Position numbers and translations under genes: made by a program. Below the pieces are notes generated by a model. The model made no database searches. It saw only the letters and a list, made by a program, of their open reading frames with translations, and had not been told where the DNA came from. A DNA stretch of 64,000 bases from CAMCTV01 sp964420985 (GTDB lineage: Bacteria > Bacteroidota > Bacteroidia > Flavobacteriales_D > Sanyastnellaceae), in NCBI GenBank assembly GCA_964420985.1, contig CAYQUT010000001.1:124001-188000 (forward strand). Direction: 5' to 3'. The stretch's first letter is position 1, and every line of letters begins with the position of its first letter. This document shows positions 25,499 to 32,815 of this stretch, one piece after another.

Positions 25499-26491
25499 GT
25501 GAATCGCGAAGCTTTTATTTCTTCTTTGTTCCAAATACAGGATGCCAAATCTTTTGAGTCTTTGGCTCTGTCACTTTTTCATTACCAGTTTCAAAACAAC
25601 GCCATTTATCGTTCTTTCTGTAATGCTTTGGATATTGCAGAGGATCATGTTCAAAGGATAAGCGATATACCTTTTTTACCCATTTCTTTTTTCAAGACCC
25701 ATTCTGTTTTATCCGCCAAAGCGCCCGTACTGCGTGTATTTGAGTCCAGCGCAACAACAGGCCAAGTAACTTCAAAACATCAGGTGACCGATCTGAAACT
25801 CTATGAACGGTCTTTTTTGACACACTTTATTCAACGTTATGGACACCCTTCGGAATATGAAATGCTGGCATTGCTCCCGTCATATTTAGAACGCAATAAT
25901 TCCTCATTGGTGTACATGGTGGATTACTTGATGAAGGCCAGTGGCGGTGATCAAAAATCTTTTTTTCTCTACGATTTTTCTTCGTTGCGTTCACGTTGGG
26001 AAGAAGCTTTGGCGGCTGGAAAAAAAGTGATGTTGTGGGGAGTAACATTTGCGTTGTTGGATTTTGCTTCACAATTCCCTGGCGACATGGACCAAACCAT
26101 CATCATGGAAACGGGTGGCATGAAGGGAAGGGGACGTGAGCCCATTAGGCAAGAGGTGTATGCTGCGTTGCAAAAAGCATGGCCCAATGTTCACATACAC
26201 AGTGAGTATGGCATGACGGAATTATTCAGTCAGGCCTATGCTGCTGAAATGGATGCCCTAGAAACACCGGATTGGATGCGGGTGTGGGTGAGGGATATAC
26301 AAGACCCATTGGGACCATTACAATCTAGAGGTAGGGGGAGTTTGCACATTATGGATTTGGCCAATGTGGACAGTTGTGCATTTATCGCCACACAGGATTT
26401 GGGGGAGATTGCCGTTGATGGTCGTTTCAAAGTGTTGGGTCGCTTGTCCCACGCGGAAACCAGAGGTTGCAATCTTTTGTATCAACCTTGA
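25499..26491 (+). CDS. LuxE-family acyl-protein synthetase-like protein
   Basis: 330 residues, GTG start. It resembles the LuxE acyl-protein synthetase family of the adenylate-forming superfamily: an FESSATTGQV phosphate-loop-type motif near residue 83 and HSEYGMTELF, the A5-like motif, near residue 240. Family members activate a fatty acyl group with ATP. No lux reductase or luciferase genes are nearby, so the role here is not bioluminescence; a stand-alone carboxylate-activating enzyme is likely, substrate unknown. No in-frame ATG lies at a sensible place, and a perfect -7 box 4 nt upstream supports the GTG. A candidate ECF promoter begins at its stop codon. Confidence 0.8.
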   Translation: MNREAFISSLFQIQDAKSFESLALSLFHYQFQNNAIYRSFCNALDIAEDHVQRISDIPFLPISFFKTHSVLSAKAPVLRVFESSATTGQVTSKHQVTDLKLYERSFLTHFIQRYGHPSEYEMLALLPSYLERNNSSLVYMVDYLMKASGGDQKSFFLYDFSSLRSRWEEALAAGKKVMLWGVTFALLDFASQFPGDMDQTIIMETGGMKGRGREPIRQEVYAALQKAWPNVHIHSEYGMTELFSQAYAAEMDALETPDWMRVWVRDIQDPLGPLQSRGRGSLHIMDLANVDSCAFIATQDLGEIAVDGRFKVLGRLSHAETRGCNLLYQP

Positions 26492-26517
26492 GGCAACCCT
26501 TTTTATTTTCATTCGTC
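26491..26517 (+). promoter_or_regulatory. Candidate ECF-sigma promoter A
   Basis: AGGCAACC, 15 nt, CGTC. This matches the AAC-type -35 and CGTC -10 elements typical of ECF sigma factors. Architecture and spacing are identical to 26694-26720 (plus) and 42769-42743 (minus). No ORF starts convincingly downstream before promoter B. Confidence 0.5.
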
Positions 26518-26523
26518 TTTTTA

Positions 26524-26645
26524 TTGCGAAGAGCAAATCGCACCAAAGTACTTGCGTTGGAGATAACAACGGTTAACCAACTTGAGAAACATGATTTCCT
26601 AAACAAACGACAAGGGAAGCAGAAATGCTTCCCTTGTTGCTTTAT
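26524..26645 (+). ncRNA. Possible small RNA downstream of ECF promoter A
   Basis: The stretch between candidate promoter A and promoter B has no convincing ORF but holds a short hairpin (TGCGA/TCGCA, 26525-26542) and a very strong one at 26611-26636 followed by TTGCTTT. It could be a small transcript, or merely the terminated leader of the LuxE-like gene. Speculative. Confidence 0.2.
26611..26636 (+). terminator. Strong 11-bp hairpin with GAAA tetraloop
   Basis: Perfect arms CAAGGGAAGCA and TGCTTCCCTTG around GAAA. The downstream sequence is only moderately T-rich (TTGCTTTATC), so it may be a terminator or an RNA-stabilising stem for the upstream LuxE-like transcript. Confidence 0.55.
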
Positions 26646-26693
26646 CAGGGCTGTTGGTTTTTAGACACCCTGCCTCACTCCATATGCCTGCCT

Positions 26694-26720
26694 AGGCAAC
26701 CTATTTTTTTGAAATCCGTC
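26694..26720 (+). promoter_or_regulatory. Candidate ECF-sigma promoter B, before the DUF5684 gene
   Basis: AGGCAACC, 15 nt, CGTC, followed by TTTTTATTG exactly as at promoter A; 36-nt segments at 26491 and 26694 match at 29 positions. The start codon of the membrane protein gene lies about 40 nt downstream, after a small hairpin (GAGCA/TGCTC, 26730-26743). Confidence 0.55.
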
Positions 26721-26760
26721 TTTTTATTGAGCACTGTTGCTCAACAAATACCTTAAACCT

Positions 26761-27174
26761 ATGGAATTATTGCTCGCTTGGAGTGATATCTGGAAGCAGT
26801 TTGCTCCCTTTATCATGACCTTCATTGTCCTTTCCGCTATTGGTTTTTTAGGAAAAGTAGCCCTTTTCAGCAAGGCCAATCAACCTTACTGGGCCGCCTT
26901 TGTTCCTATTTATGACGTGGTGATTACCATGCGTGTTGTGGGTCGCCCGGATGCACATGCCCTGCGCATGTTGATCCCAGTTTACAACGTCTATTTTGCG
27001 TTGCTGGTTTTGACTGAGCTGGCCCAATCTTTTGGTAAGACAAAGACGGTGGACTATGCCCTGGCTTGCCTATTCAATATTTTTTATGTACTGCATTTGG
27101 CCTTTTCATATTCCATTGAATACCAAGGCCCGGTTTATCAGCAAGCTGCTCCTTCTACCAATGTTTTGGTCTAA
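26761..27174 (+). CDS. DUF5684-like integral membrane protein
   Basis: 137 residues from ATG 26761. About four hydrophobic helices with the signature of DUF5684: PYWAAFVPIYDV followed by LRMLIPVYNVYF, a duplicated P-x-Y motif. Proteins of this family often sit beside or within signal peptidase I genes in Bacteroidota; here it stands alone. Its function is not established. An ECF-type promoter upstream suggests envelope stress control (inference). A TTG at 26737 would extend it by eight residues but lies too close to the promoter. It overlaps the end of convergent alaS by 3-4 bp. Confidence 0.8.
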   Translation: MELLLAWSDIWKQFAPFIMTFIVLSAIGFLGKVALFSKANQPYWAAFVPIYDVVITMRVVGRPDAHALRMLIPVYNVYFALLVLTELAQSFGKTKTVDYALACLFNIFYVLHLAFSYSIEYQGPVYQQAAPSTNVLV

Positions 27175-29777
27175 GCGCGAAAAAGCGATTTGGCTTTTTC
27201 AACAACAACATTTAGGCCACTTGCATCAGTTCCGCCACACGTGGCAAAGCCCGGTTGTCCGCCACCGCCGCCTTTGATTTCTTTTGCCCATTCTTTGACC
27301 AGTTGTCCTGCGTGACAACCCCAATTTTGAACGGCATCATCACTCAGCGCGATAGTAATCATTGGTTTTTCTTGACTTCCACTGGTAATCAATGCGCCGA
27401 ACGAAGGTAATTCTGTTTTTAATTGAAAGCAGATATCCTTGATGGAACCCGCGTCCATTGTGGTGTGAACAAACAACAATTGGCGTCCATTGTGATTCTC
27501 AATTAATCCCTTCCAGACTTGCTTTTCCTGCTGGGCTTGAGCACGCTGCATTTCCTCCATTTGCTTTTGAAGGTCATTTAATTTTTGTTGCAAATCTTTC
27601 ACTGCCTTCACAGCGTCTTTGTTTTTTAATGCAACGCGTACTTCTTCCAGTTGTGCCATTTCTGAAACGATAAAAGCATCAGCCACTTCTCCTGCAATGG
27701 CCTCTATTCTTCGAATGCCTGCAGCAACAGCCCCTTCAGACTGTAACTTGAATCGCTTAATATTTCCCGTGCTATCAACATGTGTGCCTCCGCACAATTC
27801 AATGCTGTTCCCAAACTGGATCATGCGCACCTTGTCTCCATATTTTTCTCCAAAAAGCATCATTGCACCGCTGGCCTTGGCCTCTTCAATGGTTGCAGCG
27901 CGATTTTCCTTTAAGGGGTAATTGGATTGTATGCGTTCATTGACCAAATGTTCAATGCGTGTCAATTCATCCTCTCCTACCTTGGCAAAATGTGAGAAAT
28001 CAAAACGCAAATAATGCGGATTAACCAATGATCCTTTTTGCTCAACATGGGTACCCAACACTTCACGCAATGCCTCATGCAATAGATGCGTTGCACTGTG
28101 ATGCGCGGTGGTATCACGTCGCCAAATGGCATCTACTTTGGCCAATACCTTTTTCTCAGGTGAAGCGGGTAATTCTTCAGTGAAGTGAACAATCAATCCA
28201 TTTTCTTTTTTGACATCCACTACAGCAATGCGGTCATCTCCAAAATACAATACCCCATTGTCACCAACTTGCCCTCCTCCTTCAGCATAAAATGGTGTGG
28301 TCTCCAATACCAATTGGTACATTTCTTTTCCTTTGGATTTAATGCGGCGGTAGCGAAGCAATCTTGTTTCTACTTCCATCTCATCATATCCCACAAAGGA
28401 AGTTTCTCCATCAATCAAATTGACCCAATCATCCGTTTCTAATTTCGTAGCGGCACGACTGCGTTCTTTTTGAGCTTGAAGTTGTGTTTCAAATTCAGCA
28501 ATGTTGATGGACTTGCCATTCTCCCCAGCAATCAATTGCGTTAAGTCAATGGGGAATCCAAAAGTGTCATATAGTTCAAAAGCAATGGTTCCTGAAATTT
28601 CTGAGCCAGTTGCTTTTTGAATCACGTTGTCCAATAGTTCAATTCCTTTTTCTAAAGTGCGCAAAAAGCTTTCTTCTTCTTCTCTGATAACGGATTGAAT
28701 CAACGTTTTGTTTTTGCTTAATTCAGGAAATGCACCGCCCATCTGTTTTTCAAGCACTTCAAAAACTTGATGGATAAAAGAGGTTTTAAAATGTAAGAAG
28801 CTATACCCGTATCGAACAGCTCTTCTTAGAATCCGACGAATGACATAACCAGCTCCTGAGCTCGAGGGCAATTGCCCATCAGCGATGGCAAAGGATACCG
28901 CGCGAACGTGGTCAGCAATGACACGCATGGCAACATCTTTTTTATCAGCTGTTGCAGTATAAGACAAACCACTTAATTGTTCTATTTTTTGAATCAACGG
29001 TGTAAATACATCCGTATCATAATTGGATTGTTTGCCTTGCAAAACCATGCACAAGCGTTCAAATCCCATTCCTGTATCCACATGTTTGTTGGGCAAGGAT
29101 TCCAAACTTCCATCTGCCTTTCGATTGAATTGCATGAAAACGTTGTTCCAAATTTCAATCACCTGAGGATGATCATTGTTGACCAATGTTCTTCCATCTA
29201 CATTTTGACGTTCTTCTGCTGATCGGATATCGGCGTGTATTTCAGAGCAAGGTCCACAAGGTCCCATGGCTCCCATTTCCCAGAAATTATCTTTTTTATT
29301 TCCTTTTAAAATGCGGTCTTCCGCAATATACTTTTTCCAGATGTCATAGCTCTCTTGATCAAAATCCAAGTTCTCACTCGCGTCCCCTTCAAAGACGGTT
29401 ACGTACAATTGGTCTTTTGGAATTTTGTACACATCCGTAAGCAACGACCACGCCCAACCAATGGCCTCTTCTTTGAAATAATCACCAAAGCTCCAATTAC
29501 CAAGCATTTCAAACATGGTGTGGTGGTAGGTATCGACACCTACTTCTTCCAAGTCATTGTGCTTACCGCTAACGCGCAAGCATTTCTGCGTGTTCGCAAT
29601 TCTAGGATGAACCACGGGCGCATTGCCCAAGAAAATATCTTTGAAAGGATTCATACCGGCATTGGTAAACATCAAGGTAGGGTCTCCTTTGATGACCATG
29701 GGTGCGGATGGAACGATTTGATGTTTTTGCTGTGCGAAAAAATCCAAAAATTGTTTTCTAATCTCTTGTGAAGTCAT
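27171..29777 (-). CDS. alaS: Alanine--tRNA ligase
   Basis: 868 residues, normal for AlaRS. It charges tRNA-Ala with alanine in the cytoplasm. The class II catalytic core is at the N-terminus (FTNAGMNPFKDIFLG near residue 34). The editing domain carries HHSATHLLHE and CGGTHVDSTG, the zinc-binding and deacylation motifs. A coiled C-Ala region (KDLQQKLNDLQKQ) and a glycine-rich GGGGGQPGFA segment close the protein. It is transcribed alone, divergent from the M23 peptidase operon, with a -7 box at 29804-29797. Confidence 0.98.
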   Translation of the reverse strand: MTSQEIRKQFLDFFAQQKHQIVPSAPMVIKGDPTLMFTNAGMNPFKDIFLGNAPVVHPRIANTQKCLRVSGKHNDLEEVGVDTYHHTMFEMLGNWSFGDYFKEEAIGWAWSLLTDVYKIPKDQLYVTVFEGDASENLDFDQESYDIWKKYIAEDRILKGNKKDNFWEMGAMGPCGPCSEIHADIRSAEERQNVDGRTLVNNDHPQVIEIWNNVFMQFNRKADGSLESLPNKHVDTGMGFERLCMVLQGKQSNYDTDVFTPLIQKIEQLSGLSYTATADKKDVAMRVIADHVRAVSFAIADGQLPSSSGAGYVIRRILRRAVRYGYSFLHFKTSFIHQVFEVLEKQMGGAFPELSKNKTLIQSVIREEEESFLRTLEKGIELLDNVIQKATGSEISGTIAFELYDTFGFPIDLTQLIAGENGKSINIAEFETQLQAQKERSRAATKLETDDWVNLIDGETSFVGYDEMEVETRLLRYRRIKSKGKEMYQLVLETTPFYAEGGGQVGDNGVLYFGDDRIAVVDVKKENGLIVHFTEELPASPEKKVLAKVDAIWRRDTTAHHSATHLLHEALREVLGTHVEQKGSLVNPHYLRFDFSHFAKVGEDELTRIEHLVNERIQSNYPLKENRAATIEEAKASGAMMLFGEKYGDKVRMIQFGNSIELCGGTHVDSTGNIKRFKLQSEGAVAAGIRRIEAIAGEVADAFIVSEMAQLEEVRVALKNKDAVKAVKDLQQKLNDLQKQMEEMQRAQAQQEKQVWKGLIENHNGRQLLFVHTTMDAGSIKDICFQLKTELPSFGALITSGSQEKPMITIALSDDAVQNWGCHAGQLVKEWAKEIKGGGGGQPGFATCGGTDASGLNVVVEKAKSLFRA

Positions 29778-29796
29778 AATGCCTATTGATGGGACA

Positions 29797-29804
29797 CAAA
29801 ACTA
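29797..29804 (-). promoter_or_regulatory. -7 box of alaS
   Basis: TAGTTTTG on the minus strand, a perfect TAnnTTTG, 19 nt before the ATG. No clear TTG at -33. Confidence 0.4.
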
Positions 29805-29827
29805 AACTCAAATTGCCTTGATTTTCC

Positions 29828-29835
29828 TAAATTTG
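29828..29835 (+). promoter_or_regulatory. -7 box of the M23-mutS operon
   Basis: TAAATTTG, a perfect TAnnTTTG, 22 nt before the TTG start at 29858. No clear -33 TTG. It fits the TTG start, as a transcript would begin near 29842. Confidence 0.4.
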
Positions 29836-29857
29836 TCAGAATCCAACAGAAAGGACA

Positions 29858-30811
29858 TTGCCCAAGTTTAAATACATATTCAACCCAACGACCCTCAATT
29901 TTGAGATGATCAGCTATACGGTAAGAGACTACGTGTGGTTGGTCATGAAATATTTGATTGTGGGTTTGGTCATTGGCGGTATGGGTGTGATTTTGTACGC
30001 TTCTTTTTTTAAGGATCCAGAAACAAGCAGATTGCAGAAGGAATTGAAGTACATGGATGCGCAAGTCAAAGGCATGCGCGATCAAATGGATTCATTGGAT
30101 CAATACGTGGATGTTTTGCAGAAAAGAGACAATGAGATTTACCGCACCATTTTTGGAGCCGCTCCTATTGATCACAAGTATGTAGGAGGCAATCGTTACA
30201 ATGAAATGGCCAAGTTCAGCACAGAGGAAGGGATTATTGAAACACAGAATCGTTTGATGGCCATTCAGCAAAATCTCATTCAACAAAGCAAATCATACCA
30301 AGAGATCATGAAATTGGCCAAAAAGCAAGATCAATTTTTGGCTGGGCTTCCCGCTATTCAGCCAGTGGATAACAAGGATCTCAAACGCATGGCATCAGGA
30401 TTTGGATACCGCATTCATCCCATTTACCGCGTGGCAAGAATGCACACAGGGCTGGATTTCACAGCCCCCATTGGCACGGAGATTTATGCAACTGGCGATG
30501 GTGTGGTAAAAAGTCCAGACGGAGGAAGTGGATATGGATTGCACATTGTGATTGATCATGGTTTTGGATACCAGACACTTTATGCACATATGAGCCGAAT
30601 GGCAGTGCGTCCTGGGACCAAGGTAAAAAGGGGTCAAATCATAGGCTACGTGGGCAATACAGGTGTTTCATCCGGTCCTCATTTGCACTATGAAGTTATC
30701 AAGAATGGTCAAAAAGTAAATCCTGCTTATTATTTTTACAATGATTTGTCGCCTGATCAATATGCAGCATTGCTGGAAAGGGCTTCACAATCTGGACAAT
30801 CTTTTGACTAA
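29858..30811 (+). CDS. M23-family peptidoglycan endopeptidase, membrane-anchored
   Basis: 317 residues from a TTG start. The N-terminal PKFKYIFNPTTLNF segment matches the conserved N-terminus of flavobacterial M23 proteins (KYYYDxxTLxY type), which favours TTG over the ATG at 29906. One transmembrane helix (about 24-50) is followed by a coiled-coil (KELKYMDAQVKGMRDQMDS) and the LytM/M23 domain (about 185-300) with zinc ligands in HTGLDF and GPHLHYEV. It probably cleaves peptide cross-links of peptidoglycan or activates an amidase. It heads an operon with merR-like, rsgA, ywaF-like and mutS genes joined by 1-4 bp overlaps or short gaps. Confidence 0.92.
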   Translation: MPKFKYIFNPTTLNFEMISYTVRDYVWLVMKYLIVGLVIGGMGVILYASFFKDPETSRLQKELKYMDAQVKGMRDQMDSLDQYVDVLQKRDNEIYRTIFGAAPIDHKYVGGNRYNEMAKFSTEEGIIETQNRLMAIQQNLIQQSKSYQEIMKLAKKQDQFLAGLPAIQPVDNKDLKRMASGFGYRIHPIYRVARMHTGLDFTAPIGTEIYATGDGVVKSPDGGSGYGLHIVIDHGFGYQTLYAHMSRMAVRPGTKVKRGQIIGYVGNTGVSSGPHLHYEVIKNGQKVNPAYYFYNDLSPDQYAALLERASQSGQSFD

Positions 30812-31152
30812 TGCTGAACAGACATACTACCATAGAAAAAATTTATTTCTCCATCGGTGAGGTGGCAGAAATGTTTCAAGTCAACGCCTCATTGTTGCGT
30901 TTTTGGGAAAAGGAATTTCCCCAATTGCAACCCAGAAAAAATACCCGTGGCAATCGCATGTATTCCAAGAAAGACATGGAGCTTTTTACCCAAATCCATC
31001 ACTTGGTGCGCGAAAAAGGCTACACATTGGAAGGGGCTAAAAAGGTCTTGAAGTCAAAGGAAAATGCAGCCAGCAAGCAGGTAGTTGTAGAGCGCTTACA
31101 ACTGATTCGTAAAAAATTAGAAGACCTCAACGTTACCGTTCAGGGAGCATGA
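30811..31152 (+). CDS. MerR-family transcriptional regulator
   Basis: 113 residues. The winged-helix MerR N-terminus covers about residues 10-80 (FSIGEVAEMFQVNASLLRFW...RNTRGNRMYSKKDM), followed by a short helix. There is no effector domain or cysteine cluster, so the signal is unknown. Small MerR proteins of this type commonly sit after M23 peptidase genes in flavobacteria. The ATG shares one base with the peptidase stop (TAATG), so translation is coupled. Confidence 0.9.
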   Translation: MLNRHTTIEKIYFSIGEVAEMFQVNASLLRFWEKEFPQLQPRKNTRGNRMYSKKDMELFTQIHHLVREKGYTLEGAKKVLKSKENAASKQVVVERLQLIRKKLEDLNVTVQGA

Positions 31153-32084
31153 ATGCTCGCGTCCTCAAATCTACTGGTCATTGGTACGATGTCATAGGTG
31201 ATGATGGGCAATTTTACAAGTGTAGGGTAAGAGGAAAACTCAGAACCAAAGGACTTCAAACCACCAATCCTGTTGCAGCCGGTGATTTTGTGATTATCTC
31301 GCCCTCAGAGACTGATGAAGAGGGTGTGGCTAGCATCAATGAAATTCTTCCCAGAAAGAATTACATCATCCGAAAGTCGGTCAACTTATCCAAGGAAGCG
31401 CAAATAGTTGCGGCCAATATTGATATTGCGTTTTTGGTAGTGACCATCTCAAAACCAGCCACTACCAAGGGTTTTGTAGATCGTTTTTTAGTAAGTGCTG
31501 AAGCGTACGATGTGCCAGTTGTATTATTGTTCCACAAGATGGATCAATACAATGACAAGGAATTGGATGAGGTGGCAGATTGGATAGGATTGTATGAAGA
31601 GGCAGGTTATACAACACTGATGACTTCATTGGAAACCCAGATGGGTATGGGTGAATTGGCCCAAATGATGAGAGATAAAGTTGTCCTTTTTTCTGGCAAT
31701 AGCGGAGTAGGAAAATCATCTCTCATTCAGCATTTTGTTCCATCCCGTGAATTGCGGATTGGCGATATCTCTGACTGGAGTGAAAAAGGACAACACACCA
31801 CCACATTTGCGGAGGTGTTTGCAACAGAGCAAGGGGGTTGGATCATTGACACTCCGGGTATCAAAGGTTTTGGATTGGTTGATTTGAATGCAGAAGACAT
31901 TCCCTTGTATTTTAAAGAGATGTTTGCCTTATTACCGGAATGCAAATTCAATACGTGCAAGCATTTGGAAGAGCCAGGTTGTGCGGTAAAAAGGGCGATA
32001 GAAGATGGGCGAATTGCGGAAAGCAGATACAATAGTTATTTGTCCATGTTGGACGATGAAAAAGGCAAATCTCCTTATCGATGA
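31149..32084 (+). CDS. rsgA: Ribosome small subunit-dependent GTPase A
   Basis: 311 residues. RsgA (YjeQ) is a circularly permuted GTPase assisting late 30S ribosome maturation. An OB-fold lies at about 5-70, then the G domain with permuted motifs: a Lys-x-Asp in LLFHKMDQ, P-loop SGNSGVGKSSL near residue 183 and DTPGIKGF. The C-terminal zinc knuckle is CKFNTCKHLEEPGC. It overlaps the MerR gene by 4 bp (ATGA). Confidence 0.96.
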   Translation: MNARVLKSTGHWYDVIGDDGQFYKCRVRGKLRTKGLQTTNPVAAGDFVIISPSETDEEGVASINEILPRKNYIIRKSVNLSKEAQIVAANIDIAFLVVTISKPATTKGFVDRFLVSAEAYDVPVVLLFHKMDQYNDKELDEVADWIGLYEEAGYTTLMTSLETQMGMGELAQMMRDKVVLFSGNSGVGKSSLIQHFVPSRELRIGDISDWSEKGQHTTTFAEVFATEQGGWIIDTPGIKGFGLVDLNAEDIPLYFKEMFALLPECKFNTCKHLEEPGCAVKRAIEDGRIAESRYNSYLSMLDDEKGKSPYR

Positions 32085-32782
32085 ATCCATATCATTTTCA
32101 ATATTGGGGTGGTGAACACGCTGTCATTATCCTGCTCACTTTCCTATTGCCCATATTTTCCATCCGGTGGTCCAAAGGGCAAACGGAGTTACACCGTGAT
32201 TTGTTGGGAAAAGGTTTGGCGGTGATGCTGGTGGCCAATTGGTGTACTTATCAGGGCTATCGGATGTATTGTGGATATTGGTCGGTTCAGTATGATTTAC
32301 CCATGGAATTGTGCAACTGGGCGGTGTGGTTAACCGCTTACGCACTTTGGTATAAAAAACAACGCGCTGCCGAGTTGGCTTTTTTCTGGGTGATGGCAGG
32401 AAGCATTCATGGTGTCATCACTCCAGATATTCATGAACCATTTCCACATCTTACTTATGTGACTTTTATGGTTGGACATACGGGTCTCATTTGGAGTGTG
32501 ATGTATGTTGCGTTGGGGATGAATCTCAAACCACAGAAAGGTGCTTGGCTCAGGGCAATGGGTTGGAGTCAGTTGTATTTTATTACCGCCATTACCATTA
32601 ATTTTTTTGCCAACAGCAATTATGGTTATTTGAGACAAAAGCCCATTGGTGGTTCTTTTTTAGATCTGCTGCATCCTTGGCCTTATTATTTATTGGAATT
32701 GGAAATCATTGGGGCTATTTCCTACGCGCTGGTTTATTTTCCATTTTGGTGGTGGAGAAGAAAAAACGAACCCATCCTCTAG
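32081..32782 (+). CDS. YwaF/TIGR02206-family integral membrane protein
   Basis: 233 residues with about six or seven transmembrane helices. The CGYWS...LPMELCNWAVWLTAY and GSIHGVITPDI motifs fit the TIGR02206 (YwaF) family of conserved membrane proteins. The biochemical role in bacteria is unknown. It overlaps rsgA by 4 bp and precedes mutS, so it is an operon passenger. Confidence 0.82.
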   Translation: MNPYHFQYWGGEHAVIILLTFLLPIFSIRWSKGQTELHRDLLGKGLAVMLVANWCTYQGYRMYCGYWSVQYDLPMELCNWAVWLTAYALWYKKQRAAELAFFWVMAGSIHGVITPDIHEPFPHLTYVTFMVGHTGLIWSVMYVALGMNLKPQKGAWLRAMGWSQLYFITAITINFFANSNYGYLRQKPIGGSFLDLLHPWPYYLLELEIIGAISYALVYFPFWWWRRKNEPIL

Positions 32783-32815
32783 TCTTTTCGCTTGGCAGTC
32801 CCTACTTTTGTATGG

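Noticed and set aside
25499..26491. Bioluminescence (lux) locus
   Set aside because: Only the LuxE-like ligase is present; no luxA, B, C or D nearby.
26467..26664. 65-aa ORF after the LuxE-like gene
   Set aside because: It begins inside the LuxE-like frame and runs across the candidate promoter and the hairpin; no homology recognised.
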